From the NCBI GenBank assembly GCA_002337605.1, contig DDGL01000007.1, positions 124,001 through 188,000 on the forward strand: DNA of 64,000 bases, read 5' to 3'. Of the stretch, positions 34,384-42,331 are shown piece after piece (the stretch's first letter is position 1; every line of letters begins with the position of its first letter). The position numbers were made by a program, and so were the translations under genes. The stretch comes from Flavobacteriaceae bacterium UBA1903 (GTDB taxonomy: Bacteria > Bacteroidota > Bacteroidia > Flavobacteriales > Flavobacteriaceae). The notes beneath the pieces were generated by a model, which saw only the letters and a program-made list of their open reading frames with translations, was not told the DNA's origin and did no database searches.

Positions 34384-37278
34384 CTACTTTCTAATTAATT
34401 TGCGCATAGTTGTTTTTCCGTTTACTGTAATCTGAACCAGGTAAGTTCCTGCTGTTAGTCCACTTGCATCTAAGGTTGCGCTTGTTTGCTGCGGAGTAAC
34501 TAATAGTACTTCTTGTCCTAAAATTGAATAAACACGTATGGATTCGATTATTTGACTTGTGCCTGTTTCTATAGTTACTACCCCCTCGGTAGGGTTTGGA
34601 TACATTGCAAAATCACTTCCATCAAATTCATTTGTTCCTAAGAAAAAGTCACCATCGATCACAATATCTGTTGCACTTTCAGTATTGGCAACATATACGT
34701 AGTAGGTCTGGTCTGCAACAACAGGAATACTTGCATCAATACCAGGAACACATTGGTTATCGAAGTAATCCACCAATTGTAAATCGGTTTCAATTGCATT
34801 TTCATCAGGAGCTGTATAAAAGGTTACAGAAGTATATCCATTTGGAGAAACTACCTGAGCTGTTGCGGTACCATCCTGCACAGGTGTGAAATTATACCAA
34901 ACACCTAATACCCCTGCATTATCACAGCCTGTTGGAGTACCAGCTTCTGTAGTTGCTGCTGGCATAGCAACAGCGGGGTCTGTATAAGGAAATCCAATTT
35001 CATCTACGTCTATACTGTTTGCGATCATATCGTTAGGTGGTGGTAATAGGGCACATTCCAGATTAAGTGAAAAATCTCCCGTATTATCATCAAAGCCATG
35101 AACAAGAATATAATAGGTTGTAGCTCCATCTCCCTGGAAGGTAACTTCTGATTGTAATCCGCAGGCATCATCGTTGTCTGTTTCACAAACCAGCGCGCCA
35201 CATTCACCACTATATACTGTAATCTTACTGTCATAAGCGGTTCCACCATTACATAATGAAAGTGTATAGTCTGTAACAAATCCACTAGTGTCTGCAAAAG
35301 TGTACCATACGCCAGGAGCTGTAATATCTGTAGTACAAACAGGTGCGGTAGTATCTACAGTTGCATTTGTAGTGGTTCCCATAATGGTTTCACCACAAGA
35401 AATTGGAAGTGCACCTTCACAAAAGTCGTTATCGGGAAGTTCCTGACAAGAAATTTCCATACTAAAGTTTCCTGAAGCTGTATCATTTCCTTCAACCATA
35501 ATAATATAGGTTGCTGTACCATCTGACACAAATTGAACTTCAGATTGAGTTCCGCAAGCATCATTGTTCATTGCTATTTCATTTGTCAGGTCACAATCGT
35601 CATATATTCTTAGCACAGAGTCAAAGTCGGTATTGTTACAAAGAGAAACGGTAACTAATTCTAAGGCTCCGGTTCCTGTATAGCTAAAAAACTCGTCCGG
35701 GGCTGCATTACCACCGCTGTCTGTATCAAAGATGGTTTCACCTGTTACAGTGTCTCCACAGCTTACCGCTATGGCTTCGGCACAGGAGTCGTTTCCAACA
35801 CTAAAAAGGAAGTAGCGCGACACATATACATCGTAATTGGCAACTGATGTTTGAAAATCTTCTCCGGCAAAAGGGTCAAAGTCTACCGTGTCTCTGAACA
35901 TTCCAATAGAAATTGATTCTCCCATTGCATTAAAAAGTAATTGGGGATTGTTTTCACCTAAAGAGCCCCCTATGGTCCAGTGATTTTTATAGGTGCCATC
36001 TAGGGCAAGTTGTACAAAAAAATTGTCTGCTGCACCATTAGAAGTCGCAGTGGCAGTATTTGCACCTGGGTCAAAATCTGACGTCCCCACAAAGCTTCCC
36101 GAAATAAATATATCTCCGTTTGGGGCTTGTGTAATACTGTAAACATCTTCAAGATCTACATTGGTTTCACCCCCGGTAACATAGCTAGAAATATAATTTC
36201 CGTCCGTATCAAAAATAGAGAAAAATGCATCCAAGTCTCCGTTAGAAGTCACTGTATTGTCTCCAGCACCAGGATCTAAATCTACCGTACCACTAAAGGC
36301 CCCTCCCATATAGATTTGGTCGTTTATTTCAGTTATTACATTAGCGAAATCAAGTCCAGCACCTCCAAAAGCTTGTCCCCAGAGATAGTTTCCGTCACTA
36401 TCCACTTTAGATATAAAAATATCGTCTGAACCATTCGTTGTATAGTTATCTACACCAGCACCCGTATCAAGATCTACTTGATTTCTAAAACGCCCAGTTA
36501 CTAAAATATCTTCGTTTGCATCAAACTCAATAGCTTCAACTTCAACAATACCCCCCGGACCATCGTATGTTTTTACCCATACAAAATTACCATCTGTGTC
36601 CAGTTTCAATAAAAAACCATCTGAAGACGAACCTCCATCTGCAGAAATAACCTGGTTTTCAACGGCTGGATCTGGGTCGAAATCGGCTAATAAAAATGAT
36701 CCACCTACATATACGTTACCAGCACTGTCAACTTCAATAGTCTGAGCATCTTCGTTAATTGGACCAAACCCAAAAGGATTGCTTACTTGTTTAGCCCATA
36801 CAAATTCTTGATTGTTATCTAGTTTAATGATAAAAATATCTCTACTCAATCCAAAAGCGGGTTGTAATAATGGTACTACACCAGGCCCTGGATCTGCGTC
36901 AAATGGATTGCTGGGATTAGCACCCTGAAAATACCCGGTAAGATAAATGTTGTCATTAGCATCTGTGGTAACATCTATGACCACATCGTCAAAACCTCCT
37001 CCGAATTGTAAAACGCCTTGGGGAGAACCATCACTGTTGTGTATGGCAAGATAACCATCTGCGTTTCCGCCAGCTGTGGTGATCATGTCGGGTCCAATGG
37101 ACAAGGAAGATTGAAAGAGCCCGGGAGTAAAAATGGTTCCAGCACTATTGGTAGCCGAATTGTAGGATGCATCAACACCCAGATTACCATACGTGGTGCT
37201 GCCAAAATACTCTTGGGCAGTAGTTATCCCAGTTATCAAGAGCATTAAAATGAGTAATTTTTTCTTCATTGTTTTCAT
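34384..37278 (-). CDS. Large T9SS cargo with beta-propeller-like repeats and three PPC-like domains
   Basis: A 964-residue secreted protein. After the signal peptide (residues 1-21) come at least six beta-propeller-like units to about 495, with recurring phrases such as SNGDLDAFFSIFDTDGNYI and VDLDPGAGDN (FDPDPA, VDLDTGAG, DFDPGAN variants). Three pre-peptidase C-terminal-like domains follow, marked by DDACG/NDACG and cysteine pairs (about 500-620, 625-740, 745-875). The last 75 residues are a T9SS type A sorting domain (MYPNPTEGVVTIE ... AGTYLVQITVNGKTTMRKLIRK). The start is 22 bases after the response-regulator stop, so it is probably co-transcribed with the two-component system. Confidence 0.88.
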   Translation of the reverse strand: MKTMKKKLLILMLLITGITTAQEYFGSTTYGNLGVDASYNSATNSAGTIFTPGLFQSSLSIGPDMITTAGGNADGYLAIHNSDGSPQGVLQFGGGFDDVVIDVTTDANDNIYLTGYFQGANPSNPFDADPGPGVVPLLQPAFGLSRDIFIIKLDNNQEFVWAKQVSNPFGFGPINEDAQTIEVDSAGNVYVGGSFLLADFDPDPAVENQVISADGGSSSDGFLLKLDTDGNFVWVKTYDGPGGIVEVEAIEFDANEDILVTGRFRNQVDLDTGAGVDNYTTNGSDDIFISKVDSDGNYLWGQAFGGAGLDFANVITEINDQIYMGGAFSGTVDLDPGAGDNTVTSNGDLDAFFSIFDTDGNYISSYVTGGETNVDLEDVYSITQAPNGDIFISGSFVGTSDFDPGANTATATSNGAADNFFVQLALDGTYKNHWTIGGSLGENNPQLLFNAMGESISIGMFRDTVDFDPFAGEDFQTSVANYDVYVSRYFLFSVGNDSCAEAIAVSCGDTVTGETIFDTDSGGNAAPDEFFSYTGTGALELVTVSLCNNTDFDSVLRIYDDCDLTNEIAMNNDACGTQSEVQFVSDGTATYIIMVEGNDTASGNFSMEISCQELPDNDFCEGALPISCGETIMGTTTNATVDTTAPVCTTDITAPGVWYTFADTSGFVTDYTLSLCNGGTAYDSKITVYSGECGALVCETDNDDACGLQSEVTFQGDGATTYYILVHGFDDNTGDFSLNLECALLPPPNDMIANSIDVDEIGFPYTDPAVAMPAATTEAGTPTGCDNAGVLGVWYNFTPVQDGTATAQVVSPNGYTSVTFYTAPDENAIETDLQLVDYFDNQCVPGIDASIPVVADQTYYVYVANTESATDIVIDGDFFLGTNEFDGSDFAMYPNPTEGVVTIETGTSQIIESIRVYSILGQEVLLVTPQQTSATLDASGLTAGTYLVQITVNGKTTMRKLIRK

Positions 37279-37300
37279 TGCATTATTTTTAAATTAATTA

Positions 37301-37993
37301 TTATGAAAGGTTAAATTGTAGTCCGATCCCACGAACACTTTCTATAGAAATGGCAGGATCTTCTTTTAAGTATTTTCTAATCCGGCTTACAAATACGTCC
37401 ATACTACGGCCAGAGAAAAAATCGGTTTTTCCCCAGACATTGCTTAGTATTTCTTCTCTTCGTAAGAGTTGATTGCTGTTTTTGAACAGATAGTAAAGCA
37501 GTTTCGCTTCCTTTTCGGTAATCTTTGATTCGTTCCCGTTGATAGTAAGGGTTAAGTTTGGATAATTGAAGCTATAGTTTCCAATAGCTATTGTGGCATC
37601 GGTTATTTCAATGCCATGCTTGTTTTGCTGCGAAGCTCTTTTAATAATATTTTTTAACCGAAGGATAAGTTCTTCCGCTTCAAATGGTTTCACAATGTAA
37701 TCGTCTGCCCCCAACCTTAAACCCTTAATACGATCCTCTTTTGTTTTTCTGGCTGTTAAAAATAGAAAGGGTATTTCAGGTTTTAATTCTGAAATCTTTT
37801 TAGCCAATGTAAAACCATCCATTACGGGCATCATTACGTCTATTACACATAAATCGAAATCATTCTTTTTAATTATAGTAAATGCTTCCTCTCCGTTCAA
37901 TGCCCAGGTGACATGAAACTTGTTGAGCATAAGATATTGCTTTAGCATTTTGCCAAAATCCTGGTCGTCTTCAACTAAAAGTATATTTTTCAT
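37301..37993 (-). CDS. OmpR/PhoB-type response regulator
   Basis: A 230-residue DNA-binding regulator. The receiver domain (about 1-115) carries the acidic pair DD at 9-10, phospho-acceptor D52 in CVIDVMMPVMDG, T in FLTARK and K in YIVKPF. The C-terminal winged helix (about 130-230) has the TEKEAKLLYYLFKN and SRIRKYLKED elements of the OmpR family. Its ATG overlaps the kinase stop by four bases (ATGA), so the pair is translationally coupled. The secreted T9SS protein that follows closely is the best guess for a co-regulated product. Confidence 0.95.
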   Translation of the reverse strand: MKNILLVEDDQDFGKMLKQYLMLNKFHVTWALNGEEAFTIIKKNDFDLCVIDVMMPVMDGFTLAKKISELKPEIPFLFLTARKTKEDRIKGLRLGADDYIVKPFEAEELILRLKNIIKRASQQNKHGIEITDATIAIGNYSFNYPNLTLTINGNESKITEKEAKLLYYLFKNSNQLLRREEILSNVWGKTDFFSGRSMDVFVSRIRKYLKEDPAISIESVRGIGLQFNLS

Positions 37994-39369
37994 ATGCTCA
38001 CAGGTATTTTTACGATGAATGTTGTTCCTTCATTAGTGCCGCTTGCAACGTTTATAGTTCCATTGTGCGCCTTAATGATCTGGTTTGTATAATATAAACC
38101 AAGTCCTAACCCTTTGTAATTATGGGTGTCTTTTTCGCTTACACGATAAAATTTATCGAATATATGTTTGTGATATTTTACTGAAATACCGATCCCATTA
38201 TCTGCTACAGAAATAGTATGGTTGTTGTCTTTAGTATCTAAGAAGTAGCCTACTTTAAGTGTGGTACCCCCATATTTTATAGAATTATTTAAAAGGTTTA
38301 TGATGGCTGTGCTAATGTAAAATGTATCCCCGTTCAATAACATTCCCGTACTTTCCAATGTTCTATGGATTGTTATTTTCTTCGAGATAGTCAATTCGTA
38401 GTCATTCAAAAGGTCATCTAAAAAGGTAGTCACATTAAAAGGCTCTTTTTGAAGCTGAATTTGTTGGTACCCCAAACTACTTTTCAATACTTGGTCAATT
38501 AGGTTTTGAAGTCTAGTGTTTTGTCGTTCAATAACCTGAATTGCATCAGAGAAAATTTCCTTGTTATCTTTTGCGTAATTATTGGTTAAGGTCTTTGTAG
38601 CTAAAGAAAGAGTAGAGAGTGGTGTTTTAAGCTCGTGCGTAATATTGTTGATAAAATCTGTCTTGATTTCGGCAACTCTTTTTTGCTTTAGTAAGTTTTG
38701 AATGGAATAATACAGCAGTCCAACTACAAATAGAAATAGTAGGGTAGAAAGAACAAGTAAGGTGGAAAGTTCTCTTATAAGTAAACTATTCCAGTTAGTG
38801 ATGTTCATGAAAATACTAGACTTAAAATTCAGATCAAAGGTTTCAATTCCATTTTCAGTAGTAACATCATGGTCTTTTTGCCACGTACTGTTATTTATTA
38901 ATAACGCATCTGTTTGATCAAAACTGGAGCCGAGGAGAATTATAGTATCGTTTCTTTTTTCAGGATAAAGTGTTTCAATAGTGCCAAGACTATCAGAAAC
39001 ACTGATTGCGGTAACAATTTTTTTAAATTGTATGTCAAAATCGGCATCGTAGGTTTTTAATCCTTCATTGAATATCTCAAGAAAACCCGGGTTTATTTCT
39101 TTACTCTTTTCTTGAAGTGAATCTAACAGGTCATCTTTAGATATTTCATTATTCTTGTACGCTTCTAAATTGGAAAGAAAATTATTTCGATATAGCCATG
39201 CGATAGAATCTATTTTAGGAGATGTGTAGATTCTGGCGATAGCATTACGCGCATCAATGGTAATGGTCTTATGCTTTAGCTCATAGCTGTTGTAGATTAA
39301 ATAGCCTTGTATTCCCACTAAGGAAATCAAGGTTAAAATTGAAATTGCGATAAGTAGTTTGAATTTCAT
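37990..39369 (-). CDS. Sensor histidine kinase
   Basis: A 459-residue inner-membrane kinase. Helix one is at about 5-25, then a periplasmic sensor region of about 170 residues with no domain I recognise, helix two at about 201-221, and the kinase core. HisKA contains H245 in NNITHELKTPLS. The HATPase domain has N in IINLLNNSIKYGG, DNGIGI and GLGLGLYYTNQI. The start is set at the ATG at 39369 (MKFKLLIAIS), where the first membrane helix begins; the longer frame adds ten residues. An exact -7 box lies only a few bases upstream of this ATG. It is coupled to the response regulator by a four-base overlap. Confidence 0.93.
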   Translation of the reverse strand: MKFKLLIAISILTLISLVGIQGYLIYNSYELKHKTITIDARNAIARIYTSPKIDSIAWLYRNNFLSNLEAYKNNEISKDDLLDSLQEKSKEINPGFLEIFNEGLKTYDADFDIQFKKIVTAISVSDSLGTIETLYPEKRNDTIILLGSSFDQTDALLINNSTWQKDHDVTTENGIETFDLNFKSSIFMNITNWNSLLIRELSTLLVLSTLLFLFVVGLLYYSIQNLLKQKRVAEIKTDFINNITHELKTPLSTLSLATKTLTNNYAKDNKEIFSDAIQVIERQNTRLQNLIDQVLKSSLGYQQIQLQKEPFNVTTFLDDLLNDYELTISKKITIHRTLESTGMLLNGDTFYISTAIINLLNNSIKYGGTTLKVGYFLDTKDNNHTISVADNGIGISVKYHKHIFDKFYRVSEKDTHNYKGLGLGLYYTNQIIKAHNGTINVASGTNEGTTFIVKIPVSI

Positions 39370-39399
39370 TGAGGTCAAATTTAGATTATTGAACCTCAA
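39369..39399 (-). promoter_or_regulatory. Promoter and inverted repeat over the kinase start codon
   Basis: TAAATTTG (39376-39383, minus strand) is an exact TAnnTTTG match whose 3' end lies six bases upstream of the kinase ATG, implying a leaderless or nearly leaderless mRNA. It sits between the arms of a near-perfect dyad, TTGAGGTTCAA and TTGACCTCAAT, at 39389-39399 and 39369-39378. The layout suggests an operator overlapping promoter and start. Confidence 0.45.
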
Positions 39400-39477
39400 T
39401 TGTATTTAAAACAGGGCTCGTTAACCGTTCATTAACATAACCGAACCTACTGAATACGATGTGTTTACAAAAACTGA

Positions 39478-39533
39478 ATCCGTAGTTCTACCAAAAGAAT
39501 GGTGTTAGTTATCTCTTTGAAGATACTACGGAT
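39478..39533 (-). terminator. Long-loop inverted repeat downstream of the MuiA-like gene
   Basis: ATCCGTAGT at 39478-39486 pairs perfectly with ACTACGGAT at 39525-39533 across a 38-base loop. On the minus strand the second arm is followed by a T-rich stretch, so it may end the transcript of the gene at 39563. Confidence 0.4.
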
Positions 39534-39562
39534 TTTGTTATTTTCTTGTAAATTTTAGAGAG

Positions 39563-41758
39563 TTAAAGGTTTATTTGCTCATTCTTAGGATATTTTACGG
39601 TGTAACCAAAAGTCTTTTGTTCCGTAGCGTTTGCTTTTAACTGTAAGTTCCAGACTAAGATACCTGTGTCCTCGTTGAAGGTAGAGTTGCCTGTAAGCAC
39701 GTCCAAAACTTTAATTTCTTTATTTTGGGACACTGGTATTCTATCCTCAATAGTTAGGTTTACTGTTGTTTGTTTATTGTTCTTTACCAGTATGTTGAAA
39801 TTATGGGTAACCATCTTGTTAGTTCCTAAAAATGACTTGCTCTTATAATTATTACTTTCAATTCTTTTTACAACAAGAGCAGGATCTATCCCAAGTGAAA
39901 TTTCCAGGGTATCTGTAGTGATGGAGGGATTAATAAAGGTCTTACCTGCATAGGTGCCCTTAAAGTATATATTTGCATCACCTGCCAGAATATCATACTT
40001 TTCCCATGAATCTGTACTGGCAGTCAGAAAAACATTTTCGTTAATTTCTGGGCTGGTATAATGTTGGAATTTTGCATCAAGTTGAAATGCATCTATTTCA
40101 AGAACTGTCATGTCTGCGTTTGAAACAATGGAATGCTTGTTCTTAATTTCAAAACTTGTACTTGTAATGCCCGCTTCTTTATAATTTCCGATGACATTCT
40201 CAATTCCTTTACCATTCTTGGTGGTAATAAGAACTACACCATTTCTACCTTGTTGACCGTATAATGTAGAAGCTGACAAACCTTTTAGAATTTCTACGTT
40301 TTCTATTTCATTAGGATCTATATCCAAAAAGCGACTGCTAGTTACAGAGTTTCCTCCTCCATAGTAATTTCCGCTTGTTGTAAATGGAACACCATCTACG
40401 ATAAATAGAGGTTGATTATCTCCATGAATGGAGCTTTTAGACCTAATAATAAAATTAGTTCCGGCCCCTGAAGCACCGCCTGTTCCAGTGACTTGAACTC
40501 CTGCTACCTTCCCACTAAGTAGCTTTACTATAGCATCTTCTTGAGTGTAAATTTTTCCTTCAGAAATTGCATAACCGTTAGGTTTTCCTTGCCCTACTAT
40601 CACTACTTCATTTAATCTTTGCACATCAGGAACCATCATTGCATTTATCGTATTCGAATAAATAGGAAGACTCAGAGTGTGAAAAGAAGCGTAGCTGTAA
40701 AGTAACGCTCTCCCTCCGTTTACCTGTATTTGATAATTCCCATCAAAGTCTGATGTTGTAGTATTGTGTGTCCCTTTCTCTAGAATTGTAACCCCTGGTA
40801 TTGGCAAACCGCTCTCATCTGTTACAGTACCAACTACAGAGCGAATGGTTGGGTTATACTTATATACATCTGCTGTAGTGGGGTGAGAAACACTTTTCCT
40901 TCCATGCCCAAAATTCAAATACTTAGGAGTTAAATCAGGCTTTTCATTATTTGTTTGCGGGTCTCCTGTAGATAGTATTACCTTAATACCATCCCAATTA
41001 GTGCCGCTCTGTTGATAAATATTTGCTTTGTAAGATATATCTAAGGGAGCACCAACTTCAGTTGCTTTTATATCATAACTTGGAAACCACCCAGCTACTG
41101 CTATGTTATATTTTATCTGAAGTTTTGTGCTAAGGGCAACCCCAGAGGTTAGCTTCAGTGTAATTTCTCCTCTTTTTTCTTTTCTGACATCTTCAAGCTT
41201 AAACTTCTCCTTTTTTAACGCTTCAATTTGTTTAAGAGTATCTTCCAGCATTGAAACTAACTCAAACTTTTCTTTTTCAATTTCTGAAGTTCTGGTTCTG
41301 TAGTAAGCAGCTAGTTCTTTCATGGCCTCCAGACTAATAGTTGCAGTTTCGGTACGCACTTTTCGGTTGTTTTCTAGCAGCCTAGTTTCTTCATCTAAGC
41401 CTGATAGTTGTGATTCGAGAAGGTTTTTTTCAAATAATAAATTCTTAAGCTTAGTTTCTAAACGGGTATAATTAGTTGATACAGCAGCTTTTTCTAAGTA
41501 ATTAACTTCGTATTGCAGAGACACGATCGTTGCCTTATTCAAGCCAGAGATTTGAATACTCTGTTCTACAATATCCGGAGACAGATTTTGAAAAATCAAG
41601 GTGTGTTCACCAGGCGTTAAGTTCACGTCGGCTATACGTTCAATGGTAGCACCCTCCAGATAGATAGTTGCGGTTTCTATTTTTGATGGAACAGGTTTGT
41701 TGTTCGCATAGCAGGTAAGGCTAAGTACTAGTAGTAAGAATAGTAATTTTTTCATCAT
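39563..41758 (-). CDS. MuiA-like (DUF4140/DUF4139) protein with inserted carboxypeptidase-like and TonB plug domains
   Basis: A 731-residue exported protein of mixed architecture. Signal peptide 1-18; DUF4140 head at about 25-125 (IETATIYLEGATIERIADVNL); coiled coil about 95-195; start of the DUF4139 beta domain at about 200-285 (YNIAVAGWFPSYDIKA). Then comes a carboxypeptidase-like regulatory domain at 308-388 (VVGTVTDESGLPIPGVTI) and a SusC-type plug at about 405-517 (VKLLSGKVAGVQV, PLFIVDGVPF, IENVEILKGLSASTLYG, GVVLITTKNG). The DUF4139 domain resumes at about 540 and runs to the end. There is no beta barrel, so it is not a receptor. The role of MuiA-like proteins is unknown beyond a link to mucoidy in Xanthomonas-type or Azotobacter-type systems. 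Confidence 0.85.
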   Translation of the reverse strand: MMKKLLFLLLVLSLTCYANNKPVPSKIETATIYLEGATIERIADVNLTPGEHTLIFQNLSPDIVEQSIQISGLNKATIVSLQYEVNYLEKAAVSTNYTRLETKLKNLLFEKNLLESQLSGLDEETRLLENNRKVRTETATISLEAMKELAAYYRTRTSEIEKEKFELVSMLEDTLKQIEALKKEKFKLEDVRKEKRGEITLKLTSGVALSTKLQIKYNIAVAGWFPSYDIKATEVGAPLDISYKANIYQQSGTNWDGIKVILSTGDPQTNNEKPDLTPKYLNFGHGRKSVSHPTTADVYKYNPTIRSVVGTVTDESGLPIPGVTILEKGTHNTTTSDFDGNYQIQVNGGRALLYSYASFHTLSLPIYSNTINAMMVPDVQRLNEVVIVGQGKPNGYAISEGKIYTQEDAIVKLLSGKVAGVQVTGTGGASGAGTNFIIRSKSSIHGDNQPLFIVDGVPFTTSGNYYGGGNSVTSSRFLDIDPNEIENVEILKGLSASTLYGQQGRNGVVLITTKNGKGIENVIGNYKEAGITSTSFEIKNKHSIVSNADMTVLEIDAFQLDAKFQHYTSPEINENVFLTASTDSWEKYDILAGDANIYFKGTYAGKTFINPSITTDTLEISLGIDPALVVKRIESNNYKSKSFLGTNKMVTHNFNILVKNNKQTTVNLTIEDRIPVSQNKEIKVLDVLTGNSTFNEDTGILVWNLQLKANATEQKTFGYTVKYPKNEQINL

Positions 41759-41865
41759 AGTTGGTTTTAAGATTTCTCGGTAAACCTACCTATGATGATT
41801 TCTTTAAAAAATAACCGGTTAGTAAAAACTGAAGCTCAATTAGCCAAGGACTGCTATGAGTTAGG

Positions 41866-42273
41866 CTACAAAAATTTACTCCGTAACGCTGGCGTAGGAA
41901 TCATACAACTATCTTTCTTCCCATACCATGTGTAGCGATTCTTAGCAACGTAGTCATAGACCCAGTTCCGGATAAATTTTGGAACGATCATAAAGCCGTA
42001 AAGCAGGGGGTAAGCACCTCCTAAATGGCGAGCGATCTTTAAAGCTGCGGTAGCTTTTGTGTAGGCTTTCTTACCATCTATAAGTATGATCGAGTCAGTT
42101 TGTGAAGTGTCTATGTTATGTGTTTGCAATAAAGAGCTGCCAGGTTCTTCCTGCAAAGTTGCAAACCGAAAGATATCCTTCTTATCGCGTTTTATAACAA
42201 AGGTTACCGAAGTATTGCAAAGATTGCAAACCCCGTCAAAGAGAATGATTTTATGATTGCTGAAATCTGTCAT
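41866..42273 (-). CDS. DCC-family thiol-disulfide oxidoreductase-like protein
   Basis: A 135-residue protein of the DCC (DUF393) family, named after its DxxCxxC signature. The motif here is FDGVCNLCNTSV at about residues 9-20, followed by DIFRFATLQEEPGS and SIILIDGKKAYTKATAALKIARHLGG, then the PKFIRNWVYDYVAKNRYTWYGK segment. Family members are thought to be thioredoxin-fold redox proteins but few have been tested. The start is the ATG at 42273; the longer frame uses a TTG and adds six residues. A short intergenic repeat separates it from mutS2, which lies upstream on the same strand. Confidence 0.9.
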   Translation of the reverse strand: MTDFSNHKIILFDGVCNLCNTSVTFVIKRDKKDIFRFATLQEEPGSSLLQTHNIDTSQTDSIILIDGKKAYTKATAALKIARHLGGAYPLLYGFMIVPKFIRNWVYDYVAKNRYTWYGKKDSCMIPTPALRSKFL

Positions 42274-42294
42274 GTATTTAAAAGTGGGCAATTA

Positions 42295-42320
42295 CACCCC
42301 TATAGTCCCCTCAAGGGGAC
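42295..42320. repeat. Short G/C-rich palindromic intergenic repeat
   Basis: The segment contains GTCCCCT at 42305-42311 facing AGGGGAC at 42314-42320, preceded by CACCCCTATA. From memory, the form cacccctan...ccccnnnngggg recurs between genes in many Bacteroidota genomes. Only this copy is seen in the window. Confidence 0.5.
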
Positions 42321-42331
42321 AGTTAACTGGA

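Noticed and set aside
35800..36950. Regularly spaced repeated DNA that might suggest an array
   Set aside because: The periodicity comes from propeller-like protein repeats in the T9SS cargo gene, in frame and degenerate; there are no direct repeats with unique spacers, so it is not a CRISPR array.
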